From: Helicostylum pulchrum
Lineage: Eukaryota; Mucoromycota; Mucoromycetes; Mucorales; Mucoraceae
Direction: 5' to 3'
NCBI GenBank assembly: GCA_025677825.1
Contig: JAIXMO010000029.1
Coordinates: 124,001 to 188,000 of the forward strand
Length of the DNA: 64,000 nt
Positions 11,340 to 23,406 of this stretch are shown in pieces. The notes under the pieces are model-generated. The model did not search any database. It was not told where the DNA came from and saw only the letters and a list, made by a program, of their open reading frames with translations. A program made the position numbers and the translations under genes. The stretch's first letter is position 1; every line of letters starts with the position of its first letter.

Positions 11340-13850
11340 AACAGGATCAACCACGAGAAGGTAGAAGTTTATCTGATCCCAAGAAGACACCTAAAAAGAT
11401 GCTGTCGACTCTCACTCTTACGTGATTGGAGCAAGATGGCCGTGGTAAGCCATTTGAGCTGTGCAAAGGGGTGACCCATCTAAGGATATCTTCCCCTTTG
11501 CCGATGTCCTGTTGCTAGGTAGCCTCCGGCCTACTCACGGGCGATAAAGCGTACCCAAAGCACTGTGTGGTAGTCCTCGGCATAGCCAAAGAAGAAAAGA
11601 AAAAAAAAAGGGAAAAAAAGGAAAAAGACGTTGTTTATATACTCACTTGCTCCATTTTTTTCATAGCAGTATTGCCATATCCTTTATCAAAATATAAATT
11701 ATATTATTGATGTCTCTGGGAGGCAGATAAAGGGATAAAAGCGGATAACTATACTGTATAAATATAAAGAGAGTAAGAGAAAGAGAAACTAGTTATATCT
11801 AATTTATACTACTTTCCTTTTTGCATGATCTGTTTACTCTGCTGAAAATTATTTTATAGTTAACTATCTTCATCTTTATAGCCGAAGTGTGAAATAAATA
11901 CACCCTTATATCGAGCAATCCCTTACATCAAACAGTGGATAATCATTGCTAAAGAAAAAAGCTCACTGAGATCCCTGAGTTTAAATAATCGCTCACATAA
12001 GAAATCACTGCTAAAATTAGCAGTTATAATAAATATTGCTTTTTATTTTTTAAAGAAACAGGAAATGCGTTTTGGACCCAAGTTGTTTAGTTCAAAATAG
12101 TTGGTTTTACTATATCTTTGATAAAAAAAATTAAAAACGTCTTTTTTTGTTTTTTTTTAGATTTTCATTTTTGGGGGTTAACCCCCTTTTGTGTTTTTGT
12201 AGTTATTTTTAAATTACTCCGGATCCAATTTTTTTTTATCTTTGTGGATAAAACATGCATAGAATTAAACTCATTTAGACGCTTCTAATCCATTTTAAAT
12301 CATACTTTTACTGCAAAAACTGAAAGAGTAATCGCTGTTTTAGACGTTTTTTTTTTTTTGGGTAAAAAAATACACTTTTTTAGTGCAACATCGTGCAACC
12401 ATTTTCAGAGCTTCGCGATTACGTAGAATGTAGCTTTTTATTACTGTGTTTGGTTATAGCACCGAATGTAGATATTTCAAAACTATATATTGGATGTTTA
12501 CAAATAAAAATGCTACATCCAAAACTGGGCGAGAAAACGCGCTTTAAAGAAATCGCTATTTTAAGAACCGCTTAACACAAATTTTAGCGGAAAAAAAAAC
12601 GTCTAAAACAGTGCTTACTCGTTCAGTATTTTAATTAAACATAGGTTTTAGATGGATTAAATGCGCCTAAAAAAGCTCATTATTATTGTTGGTTTTTCCT
12701 ACAAATAAAGGCAAAATAGATATTGAGTAATTTAAAAATAACTACAAAAACACAACAGGGGTAGACCCACCAAAATGGCCAAAAATGATCGAAAATGATC
12801 GACTGAAGAAAAAAATAAAAAAATCGAGAAAAATATAAAACAACATGCAGTTTTCAATTTTTTTATTAAAAACAACATCCTAAGAAGTAACTTTTACTAA
12901 GTAATTTGGATAAAAGAATCATTTCCTGATGTTTAATCATATAATGAAAACATCTTATTTCGATCACCGAAAAATGACCTTTCTTAGAAGTTACTTCTAA
13001 ACCTTCACTTAAAAACACGCGTTTTTAAGAGGATAACGGATGAACAATAATGGATTATAACACTTTAAATAGTTTTTGAGCTCACCCAAGTTATTGTACA
13101 AGAAAATATGCTGTGTATCGTTTTCTGCAAGAGCTCGAACATTAGAATCGTTTTAAATTCTATGAACATTTTTTATTGTTCTCAATTAAAATAATACATA
13201 GCTAGCTATTAGAATACCGCATAACAATGCATTTAAAAGCTACTAACTATGATAGATAGAATTAGAAAATATCGTGGTGTTCACTTTATTTGGTTTATAC
13301 TGCTTCCCTTTTCAATATTTCATCACTTAGTAACCGTCTGTATTTAATTAGTTTTCCTAGTTAACTTTCTAAAGATTCACTGTTGGTACGCGCTCCATTC
13401 AGATCTAAATTTAACGTCTATATACTTTAATTACTTTGTAAGGTTTATTTTATTGACTTCTCTCTATCATTTTGATTATTATCTCTTTGCTTTAATAGCA
13501 CCGATTGATAAGTAATGCACTTTTGAAGACTGGACGCTTTTAAATAAACTAAATAAAACTTTTTTTTATTAGGTATCTCTTTTAGTATTATTGAAATATA
13601 GTGCGTAGATACATCAATACTATACTTTTGAAGACTAGATGAATTTACAAAATCTCTACATAAATTAAATAGGTAAACGGATTGGTAATTTCGCTTAAGT
13701 AAAAGTTAAAGCATCATAATATGATAGAACGTAAAACGCTAACTAATCTATCGTTGATCATTATTATTTAGTAATGTGAGATATAATTATCCCGTCCGCT
13801 GCTCGGTTTAAGGGCGGAGTTCTTCCATATCTAGGTCACCATTAAATAGA
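11340..13850 (-). repeat. Repeat copy C1 (inverted relative to C2 and C3)
   Basis: Blocks of this interval are reverse-complement matches to C2 (about 31.95-33.6 kb) and C3 (about 62.25-64 kb). 11490-11840 matches the window end (63570-64000); 11930-13110 matches both C2 and C3; 13270-13560 matches 31980-32250. No coding frame of any length is shared by the copies, so this is a coding-poor element. The right edge carries AAGGGCGGAGTTCTTCCATA at 13810-13829, a motif that also ends C3. The outer limits are approximate; the left end could extend beyond 11340. Confidence 0.8.
12173..12770. repeat. Fold-back module inside C1
   Basis: Starts with the palindrome GGGGGTTAACCCCC (12173-12186) and ends with its degenerate complement (about 12757-12770). 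The two arms are inverted copies of each other for roughly 190 bp, with CTTCTAATCCATTTTAAAT and TTTTAGACGTTTTTTT in one arm and their complements in the other, around an arm-free centre of about 200-300 bp. This resembles a long-TIR, non-autonomous (MITE or foldback) element that is carried inside a larger repeat. Confidence 0.7.
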
Positions 13851-14238
13851 GATACTACTGTATTATTATTTTCACTTGAGTTTGGTGTGAAAGGGTGTCT
13901 ACACTTAAATTAAAATCATGTAAAAAGTGTACTTTTTAAGTTGAAACTCTTCTTTTCTTTAAAAAAAAAACTTATATATTAACTCGTATTAATAATAGGT
14001 GCTAATATACTACTTTTAACTCTACAGTAGCTGTAGTGTTTCTTTAAGCTTTATTACTCTATCAAGTAAAAAAAAACGCTGTTTGTTCACCAAGCATATT
14101 GTATACCCAAATAGCCCTTTTTGGGTATCCATTGAAAAAGGCGCCGCTCAAAATTACGATTTCTCCCTACAAGTAGAGAATAAAGCTTGGGGCGGTCTCT
14201 CTCCCTCTCCCTCTCTCTTTTACTCGTTTAACTGGTTT
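13851..14238. other. Intergenic, upstream of UBA3
   Basis: AT-rich stretch between the end of repeat C1 and UBA3, with a CT-rich pyrimidine run at about 14195-14220 just before the start codon. No other feature is seen. Confidence 0.4.
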
Positions 14239-15904
14239 ATGGAATCACATTGTACAAAAAGATCAGAAGAACCCATGACAATACCCGATTCCAAGAGACA
14301 AAGAACCTCGTCGTATTCTAGCAACGAAGGTAAAGTGACTACGCGTTTTAATTTTATCTTGCTTTATTACTAACTGAAACTGTAGAGATGGCAGCATCTG
14401 ATGTAGACATGTCAGAAGTAGACGATTCCAAATGTGAAGATCTTGAAAAGGGTATTATTGGAGCCTTGAATTCTCCCAAAGTAATACTATTTTATAGACG
14501 TATAAAAAAAAACTTGAGTTCCTAACCTATTTTTTCTTTAAAATAGAATATTAAAGAGTTAGAAGAAAAGAAAATCCTAGTTATTGGTGCAGGTGGATTA
14601 GGTTGTGAAATTCTAAAGAACCTTGCTTTGACTGGATTCAAACAACTTCATGTAATTGATATGGATACTATTGACCTCAGTAACCTTAATCGCCAATTCC
14701 TATTTAGGCAAGTTCGAAAACGAAGAATACGTTTGATAAAATAACGTTTTAACACCTTTATTTTATATAGAAAGAAGGATATTGGTAAATCAAAAGCTAA
14801 TGTCGCCGCTAGCTTTGTGATGAGTAGAGTCCCAGGTGTTGATGTTGTACCGTAAGTGATATTAACGTACCTATTTACAGAGTTTTTTTTTAGTAACCAA
14901 TTTAATTAGATATTTTGGCAAAATTCAAGATAAAGATGAAGAATATTATAAACAATTTGATATCATTATTTGTGGATTAGACTCTGTAGAAGCTAGACGA
15001 TGGATTAACGCTAAATTGATTGAAATGTTTGACCCTGAGGATCAAAGTACATGGAAGGTATTGGTAGATGGTGGCACAGAAGGATTCAAGGGACAAGCAC
15101 GTGTCATTATTCCTACCATGTCTTCTTGTTATGAATGTTCATTAGAACTATTCAATAAACCAACTACATTTCCTATCTGTACTATTGCCAACACACCTCG
15201 ATTACCGGAACATTGTGTTGAATGGGCTTCTGTACTGGAATGGCCTCGTGTTTGGGGTGATAAAAAGTACGATACTGATAACCCAGAGGATATTAACTGG
15301 ATGTATCAACAAGCCGCTGCAAGAGCTCAAAAGTTTAATATTACTGGCGTAACTTATTCTTTAACTCAAGGCGTCGTCAAAAATATTATACCTGCAATTG
15401 CTTCTACCAATGCTGTTATTGCTGCTTCATGTTGTAACGAGGCTTACAAGTTGGCCACGTTTATTGCTCCTTACTTGAACAATTATATGATGTATACTGG
15501 TAACTCGGGTATCTATACTTATACGTTTGAACTTGAAAAGAAACCTGCGTGTCCTGTATGTGGTTCCGAATTATCCACTGTTGAATTAGATCCCAATATG
15601 ACCGTCAGTGAATTAATCGAATGGCTTGAAGAGAAACCTGATGCGTAAGTTAATCTTTTTTAAAGAAAGAAAACGAGAATATATAACTAACAAACTCTTT
15701 ACAAATTGCAGTCAATTAAAAAGACCTAGTTTACGTACAGCCACGACATCTATATACATGCAAGCTCCTAAAGTATTGGAAGAAGCCACTCGACCAAACC
15801 TTACAAAATTAATCAGTGAACTTGTACAGGAAGGTGAATTCATCACTGTTACAGATGCTGCATTACCTGTCAGTCTTCAACTTGGCATCAAATGGAAGGC
15901 ATAA
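14239..15904 (+). CDS. UBA3: NEDD8-activating enzyme E1 catalytic subunit (UBA3)
   Basis: CDS join(14239..14329,14386..14480,14547..14707,14771..14851,14910..15644,15712..15904), about 451 aa. The nucleotide fold is clear: [20 protein letters not shown], then [17 protein letters not shown] (ATP/Mg site). The catalytic cysteine motif is [16 protein letters not shown]. CxxC pairs bind structural zinc (SSCYEC and CPVCGSE), and a C-terminal ubiquitin-fold domain begins near [11 protein letters not shown]3 pairs with Ula1/NAE1 to adenylate Rub1/NEDD8 and pass it to Ubc12 for cullin modification. The intron at 14708-14770 has a GC donor (AG|GCAAGT), which is required to give the conserved [16 protein letters not shown] 14239 is the first start in frame; the N-terminal 60 residues are not conserved, so the start is less certain. 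Confidence 0.95.
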
Positions 15905-16031
15905 AAAGCATAATAAAAAAAGTCACTTTATCTAAGCCTCCCATTTTTTTAAAAAATCAAAGTTTCTTTGATGCTCTCCACACACACAACGCATTTTTTT
16001 TTTATTTTACTAAAACAGATCTATTCAAATT

Positions 16032-18667
16032 ATGCCTGGTTTTGTTTTAGAAGAACCTTTCCCACTTGCTCGCTTTCATAACACCGTAGGTGAAAGTGAT
16101 AGCAAGCACTTTGTTGTTGGACTTAATTCTTTAGAATCTACTTTAAATAACAACACTGCAAGTGACGATGCCGATTTTGTTGCCATTACTGTTCAGGGTG
16201 AAGGTTTTAAAATCTATAATGTAATTATATATAATCCATGTATATATTTAGTTGAGAACTTGTATTAATTTCGTATATAAATATATAGACTACAGACCAA
16301 AAGTGTACAAAGTCTTGGACCACACCTCCAGGTATTGCCTTTGTTGGACCTGCTACTCATATTGACGGTGGTAGAGACTCAGACGCTGTTGATTATACTT
16401 ACGCCATTGTTGCCTCCGGTCCCGATGTTACAAAGACAGAAGAACGTAAAACTGTTTGGTTATGGAAGAACACCAAGAGTGGTGATAATGAAGAATTAGA
16501 CAAGACTAAGAAAGCTGTAAATATTTCCACCTGTCAAAAATTTATCTTTTTGTACTGACGTTTTTTTTTTTTTAATTAATTTTATAGTTTGATGAACATA
16601 TTCGTGCTATTCATGTCTCACCATCATTGCACTCCCACGTTATTATTGTTAGCGAGAGTGGATCAATTGAATTAGCTACCAAAGATTTAGATCGTGTTAC
16701 AGCAAAGCAAAAGGTTCAAAAGAACGGTACTGTTGTTTGGTCAACTGCATTTGTTACATCCAACGCACATACTCGTCCTTGCTGTATTCCTACTTCCATG
16801 GTACCTTCCATGTCTACTATCGTTGTCACCATCAGTAACGTTGCTGGATCAGATACATATACAATCAAACTCAACTATATTAATGTCGAACGTAGAAGCA
16901 TTGATACACTTACCAGCATCGATATCAAATTATCCGAAAAGCCTGTTGCATTTACTTTAGATCCTACCGATGGCAGATTTACTATTTTAGGAGCTAACGG
17001 TACTTGGACCGTTTGGCGTATGCAATTAAAGCACAGTTCTTCAAAGAAGGTGACAGGTTCTTTAACCGAACAGTTATCAATTAAATTACATGGCTATAGA
17101 TTCCAAGATGATGTTTTGGGAAATATTGCTGCTGTTACACCTTTATCTGATAGTTATGTTGCTATGATCGCTCCTCGTACAACAAAGAAATCCGAAGTCG
17201 AACATGTTGTTAGTGTTTGGGATATCAAGTATGGTACACTTCAAGCTGAACAAATTATCAAGGTCTCCGAAAAGAATGCATTCAACAAGAATAACTGTGT
17301 TTATAGTATCGCTGTTTTACCTAACTCTCATCTTGCTGTCACTGTTTCTTCTATCGCAGCAAAGACTAGCACCAAGAACATCAAGTCTGCTAAAAAGATG
17401 GCAGATACTAATTCAGTCGTTATGCTTTGTCCTTATTATAGTGAACCCATCTCTCTTATGGCTGCTATGGGTAAAATGAAGCAAACTGTTGAATTTATGG
17501 GAATCAATGACGATTATAGCTCTGAAGAAAACATTGGTTATTCTCGCAGTGGTAGAGAAACTGTCAGTCGCGATTTCGGTTTCCACGCAGATGAATCCTC
17601 AGATGAACTTTACGATAAATGGGTTTCAAGATTAGAAAAGTATCAAAAATTAGAAACAAACACTTTAACTAAATTGATGGATAAGGATATCACACAAGAA
17701 GAATTTACCAATCTCTTCTTTGAACATGCTTGTGTTAAGGTGGTTGAAACTGATGCTGAGATGAAGGATGTTGGTTCAGATGCTGTTGCTGCTAAGACCG
17801 AGGAGTATCGTCGTATGATGAACAAATGGACAAACACCAAAAAGATGGAATTATCACAATATTATATCTCCAGTGTAGTTAGTAAATGCTTTAATGCTAG
17901 ATTCTGGCCTGTTGATGTTATTCTTTTCTTGATGTCAAGGTCTTTACTTCGTAGTAACTATACTGAAACTGGTGTTCTCAGTTCGCTTTTGGAAAGAAAG
18001 GAATGGGCTATGGTGCCTCTTGCTTTAGAGTACGTACAAGATATTCCTGAAAGTGATTTGGTTACCTTGGTTAAGGCCTTGGTTGCTTTACATGATGATG
18101 AAGATTGGAAGCATGGTAGATTCAGCACTTATTTGAAATTGGTAGTTGATGCTCCTAGAAACGATATCTTTTTACAACAATCTCTTAAGCGTATTAATGC
18201 TTCTGAATTACCTGTTATCCTTAATACTATTGTTAGCTGGTTAAAAGACAAGTCATCCAACTTAACTAAGCGTAGTAACGTAAGTCATGATTTATTTATT
18301 TTTAATTCGAAAGGGAAAAACTTATTTATTGGAATACATATAGATTGTCGATTTTGCAAACAGTATTTTAGATATCTTTTTCCCTACAATTATTTTGGAA
18401 CCTAAACTTCAAGAAGTTGCATTTACATTACGTGAAATTATTGCTAGTGAAATTGAGGTAATTGATGATCTTGAACAATTGAGAAATATTTTAGGCGCAT
18501 ATGATCGTAAGAACAAGTATGCTCGCGCCAAGAACATGGAGAAACAATCTAGAAGTTCAGTTGATGCTCCTGTTGATGAATTAACTAAGTTCAGAAAGAA
18601 GAACAAGGGTAAATTCGGTGGTGAACAAGGTATACCTGTATACAGAGTGGAGGTGTTTAGATTCTAA
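16032..18667 (+). CDS. NOL11/Utp8-like nucleolar protein
   Basis: CDS join(16032..16220,16289..16516,16588..18274,18372..18667), 799 aa. The N-terminal half has the look of a degenerate beta-propeller with repeated short strands (KTVWLWKN, GTWTVWRMQ, HVVSVWDIKYG). The C-terminal half is helical (SLLRSNYTETGVLSSLLER, then IIASEIEVIDDLEQLRNIL) and ends with a basic stretch and VYRVEVFRF, as in the NUC205-type tail of NOL11. NOL11/Utp8 is part of the t-UTP subcomplex of the small-subunit processome in rRNA transcription and processing; assignment is by architecture, not alignment. The strong donor at 18280 would break the frame into the last exon, so the GTAACG donor at 18275 is used here to keep it. 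Confidence 0.6.
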
Positions 18668-19131
18668 AACTTGTACAAAAAAAATTAAATTTATAAAATA
18701 AAAATCCTGTCATGCATATCATTTTGTCTTTTTTAAAAGTAAATAATTCAATTAATCGATATTACATACAATGCGCTCTCGTCAATAAAATCTCGTCTAT
18801 AAAAGCGAAAACGAAGGCTCGTGATAAATTATAGGCATCTGTAGTTAGAAATGACAACAATTATAGCAACATATTACAGCAATAAGTTTAAGAATTGCAC
18901 TTTTTTTTATGCACTCTACTTTAGATAAGAAGAGCAACTGATTTGTACAATGATACACAAAAAAATCATCACTGGCTTTAAAAAGAATAAATGTTATCTA
19001 ATGATTTTGGCCCTGAATTTTAGACTTTTTCGATTAAATTGATCAAATGCTCAAGGGTTTAAACAGAGAGGTGAGGGGAAGAAAAAAAAATTGTTTACAT
19101 TTTTTCGTATTTTTTTTTTTTGTAGTAAACT
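18668..19131. other. Intergenic
   Basis: Region between the NOL11-like gene and the carrier gene, holding the former's 3' end and the latter's promoter. AT-rich with T tracts just before the ATG. No other feature is seen. Confidence 0.4.
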
Positions 19132-20737
19132 ATGGCACCTTCTGTCATAGAGCCAGTTACCGAAAATCATGATACCACTACTACTAAAAAATGGCAACCA
19201 ACTCAATTCAGCAGTAGAAATATCCCAACGTTTTTACAAACGCCCTATAAAAACCTAGTATCTTATAGAGCAATACAGCAAAAAAAGAAGAAGGCAAAAG
19301 AAGTTACTTCGGTTGGTGGAACAACAGCGTTTGCTCGAACCTTAATGATGCAAAGTTTATATCTGTTCTACAGAACACCTATCAAGGTATTAAAAAAAAT
19401 TGCAGCATATTCTTTTTCTTCGTTTAATGACCCACGCACTTTTAGTTATTTCGACCATTAAGAGTAGATTATCTCATCATGGCAAGAGCTCTTATGCCAA
19501 TCGACGATCTATCTTCAAAAAAATTCTCATTTAGATATACTTCCATTGGCATGATTACTCATGCCGTAAAAACAAAGGGGGTAATTTAAAAAGAAACCGA
19601 AATGAGACAAGAGTTGACATTTAACTTTTTTTTTCTTTCAGTGGAACTTTTTACCTCGCCATGTTTTTCCGCCTTTGATTGCAAACACGTTGATCGGTAC
19701 TGTACTTTATACCACTTATATCGCAACATTGCCTATATTTCATCCTCCTAGTGCCTTTCAATTGCATCGACCTTTTCCTCCACCACCTTATTCTTCTGTT
19801 TTTTTGGCTGGTAAAGAGTGACATACAAACACACAATTTTACTGCTTCTGTTATCTAACTCAATTGGATATTTTTAGGTTGTCTTGCTGGTGCTGCACAA
19901 TCAGTCGTAGCTGCGCCTCTTGATTCATTAAAGGTTCGATTCGAAGTTAGTGATTTATTAGAAGGAAAACATAAATCGCTGTATCAATTTGCCAAATCAA
20001 CATTAAAAGAATTAGGTATTGCCAGTGCATATCGTGGATTTACACTAACCTTGATGAGGGTAACTAGATGAAAAATTAATTAAAAAACTAGTTCATTGAC
20101 ATTTTATCGTTTAGGATTCATTGGCCTGTGGTTTGTTTTTCGCTACATTTGAATGGGTGAAACAACAAGGTTATTATTATTATTTGGATGAAATGTATGG
20201 ATTACAAGTGGATTCTAGAAAGACATTAAATGAAATCGAAAAGGGTTGGATGGAAGTGCATAATATGGATGAAGTGGATAAACATCAAATTATTTCTGCG
20301 TCGGGAAAATCATCAGAGAGACCTCCTTTAATGTTAGAGCCTTTATTTGTTATCCTTGCAGGTGCTGCTGCAGCAGTGGTAATAAGATCATCCCTTTTAA
20401 AAAAAGTCTAAAATTTACTGACATATATACATACTAGGCGTATCAAATAATTGAACAACCACTTTCAAAGATCCACAGCATATTTTATATCGAAGAAGGA
20501 CAGTCAGAATTCGCCAACAAAACCAAAAAAGAACCAGTAAACGAATTATATAGACGTACTTGGGAGCAGTGTAAATTACAAGTGAAAATGAACGGTGGTA
20601 GCGTAAGAAAATTCTTGTACCAAGAATTTGGAAGCACTGTTATTCGTGTTGTTCCTGCTACAAGTGTCGGTTTCTTGGTATTTGAACTTGTTAAACGCGA
20701 AGTTGATTTTAGAAGTATTGATTTCGATTCATTGTAA
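19132..20737 (+). CDS. Divergent mitochondrial carrier (SLC25-type) protein
   Basis: CDS join(19132..19386,19446..19580,19642..19810,19878..20059,20115..20378,20438..20737), 434 aa, longer than the usual 300. The second carrier module is clearest: AGCLAGAAQSVVAAPLDSLKVRFE, preceded by hydrophobic segments, matches the Px[DE]xx[KR] carrier signature. Module 3 has ILAGAAAAVAYQIIEQPLSKI, where the acidic residue is replaced by Ser. Module 1 is degenerate, with RTPIK where the signature should lie. Typical carrier function is solute exchange across the inner mitochondrial membrane. Loss of two signatures is seen in outer-membrane or non-transport members such as Ugo1 and SLC25A46, so transport should not be assumed. 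Substrate unknown. Confidence 0.75.
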
Positions 20738-23406
20738 TATATGTATTTTTTATTTATTTATTTACCTTACTGTTTTCTTTCTCCTCTTGTAATATTTCTA
20801 ATAATGTATAAAATAAAAAAATAAAAGCCCATACCATCATCCTAAACCGTATTGTCACACCCATTTTTATAGTACTTTATCATTTTATGCACATCAAAAA
20901 TAGAAACGCGCTATAATTAATGTCTAGGTTTTATTTATGCATATATCCAGGTACGAAAATATATAGCATATACGGAGTATCAAGCCTTTTAAACGCTATA
21001 AACCTAGCATACTTTATTATATCAGCCGGAAGAAGAATATGTCGTATTTATTAGATATCGACAAGTGTAGCTATTTAACAAGAAAAAAAAAAGAATAGAT
21101 GTACCCTTATTTCATTTTGTTAATGTATACAAGTTTAAATCTAACAAGACAGTGAAACAAAAAGAGTTTAGTTAAGCCGTTACACATTTATTTGCTTGTG
21201 CATAGACAGTATAGACAAAAAGAGTACGCGCTCGCATCGATTACTTTATTCTTGTGTTTAATTACGTTTACATCTCAGTAGAATGATCGATTCGGGGTCT
21301 TTTTTTTTAAAAAATGGTTCTACAATGCACTATGTTTCAAAAATAGCTCTAATTTCATCATTATCAAATATTACAAAAAACATTGATAACGAACGCGTTT
21401 GTAAACGTCTATTTACATAGTTTTTTTTTTGCATTATTTTTATTACAGTGAGATGAAAAAGTTATTCTTGAAAATAGAGGTTTTGAAGTAAAAAGGGGAC
21501 TGGAACAACACATCCTGTTGAGATAAAGTGTTTTGTAGATCCGACGAGTGTTATCGTTTCCACGAATTTTAAAAAAACCGACACTTAAAATAAGACGTTC
21601 AGAACGAATAGATCTTAAAAAGGACAAAGTAGATAATTCAGAAGCTTTAAATATAACAGTAGATAATTTGTGTTAATACAAAAAAAAAGCCATACAGAGT
21701 TAATGTACGACACAGCATAACAAGGAAAATCGTTATTCCAGAGCGTTTTTTTTTGTGGTTATTGATAAATGTAATGAGATGCTACTAGACTAAAGGTCAC
21801 GGGTAAGAAATTTCCAGAAACTGCTGACTTGTAATAAAAAGCGCTGCCTTTTCCCGTAGTTATAGATATATTTTAAGACTTTCGAATCGAATGATATCCC
21901 AAATATAAAGTTTGGTTTTTACTTCCAGCAATATCTGCATGTGTCACCATCCGAAAAAATCTGAGTCAGTAAGCGAAAGAGAAAGAAAACGTCGAGTTGA
22001 TTTCATAAGCTAGTTATTTTTTTTGAAGAAAAGAAGGCGAAAAGGGTAGTTACTTTAAAACAATCGTTAACAGTGAATACATTGACATATTTAGTTCGTG
22101 TTTAACACCATCAAATTAAGCTGCTTCGAGCACTGATTAAATTGACGTGTATGGTCCTTTTTTTTTTTTAGTTAGCAAAGTTAGTAATAGGACTTTATCT
22201 TTCTTATTGTTCTAACCCTCCCCCTTTTTGTTGTTATTGTCTTGTACAATTTTGATTAAATTTTTGGTAACTGTCTTATGCAGACTAACGAAATTCTGTA
22301 CTCGAACGTTGAAAATCCGGGATATACAAACGTTTTTACCCTGTACCACTGATGCGTGTACACTCGGTTTATTCTGAAACGAAATATTGATGATCAAAAA
22401 ATTGCAGTAGTACTATGTACTAGTAATTTGAAAAAGGCTTTTTGTCTGTTGCATAATACTTATTATACTAAATGCAGACTTATCTCAAAAAAGTAGCCAT
22501 ATAATTATTTATTTGCATGTGTAGGCAGTAAAAATTATAAGGCATCTTTTCCCCTGGTTGACAGGATGTTTGTATCACCGTACATTTTTTATTTTTAACT
22601 CAAGGAGACTATTACTTCTTCCTTTTTCTTGATTCAATTTCTGTTGCCGTTGATAATATCAAAACTTAAGTTACAATACATATATGCAAGAGATGTACAA
22701 GTATTGCTACTTCAAAAAAAAGAAGGAATGTAAATTCAAGGGTAAGTAAAGCATTGCTGACTTGTAAAACCAAAATTATGCTTTGCAGTGGATATACTTT
22801 CGGATCGAGCGACCCGCATAATCTGGACTAGCTTATTTCCGGTAGCTTCTACATGTGACGGTAAGTGATAAGAAAACCATTGGTATATATAAAAAAAGAG
22901 TCCAGAATTCCCGGCATATGCCATGTAAGCTGAGAAGAGCGGCACGAGTGATATTCTATGGTGCCACTAATAATGCTTGAGTTACGATAGATCTTTCATT
23001 ATGTACGACAATTCAGAAATTTTATACTCGTTGGTTATGGTGTAACTTAACAAAAAGATTTTTTTTTCTAGTAACATGATCGAAATGTACTGTGAGAGTA
23101 AAACTTGTTTTTTTTTACATAAAACAACAAACATACCGAAATATATACATGTTCCCAAGGAAAATAAAAGCTGGTAAAAAAAGGAAGAATAATGAGTTTT
23201 AAATTATACGATTGGATAGTTTCTATCAATACCATTGTAGTACATACATGGTATAGCTACTTTTTCTTTTTACATGAATAAATAGACGGTAGATTCCCAA
23301 AGGAACTATATAACAGGTTTTTTTTCGTGCGTATATATTCCCAAAATAAAAACAAATAAATACACTTTTCTTTTTTATATACGTATTTATATACATAAAA
23401 AAAAGG
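20738..23406. other. Long gene-free stretch (2.7 kb)
   Basis: Only short open frames occur, and none has a recognisable motif. A 72-codon minus-strand frame at 21409-21627 was examined and is not supported. The phrase GCTGACTTGTAA occurs at about 21820 and 22753, suggesting old repeat material. A polypyrimidine-rich stretch lies before the dehydrogenase gene from about 23310. Confidence 0.4.

Noticed and set aside
11337..11365. A stretch whose reverse complement contains GGTTGATCCTG, as at the start of 18S rRNA
   Set aside because: Only 11-12 bases agree and the sequence on both sides departs at once from the conserved rRNA start; no other rRNA segment follows. Treated as chance.
21409..21627. 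72-codon minus-strand open frame in the 20.7-23.4 kb gap
   Set aside because: No motif, no splice partner and composition typical of non-coding DNA here.
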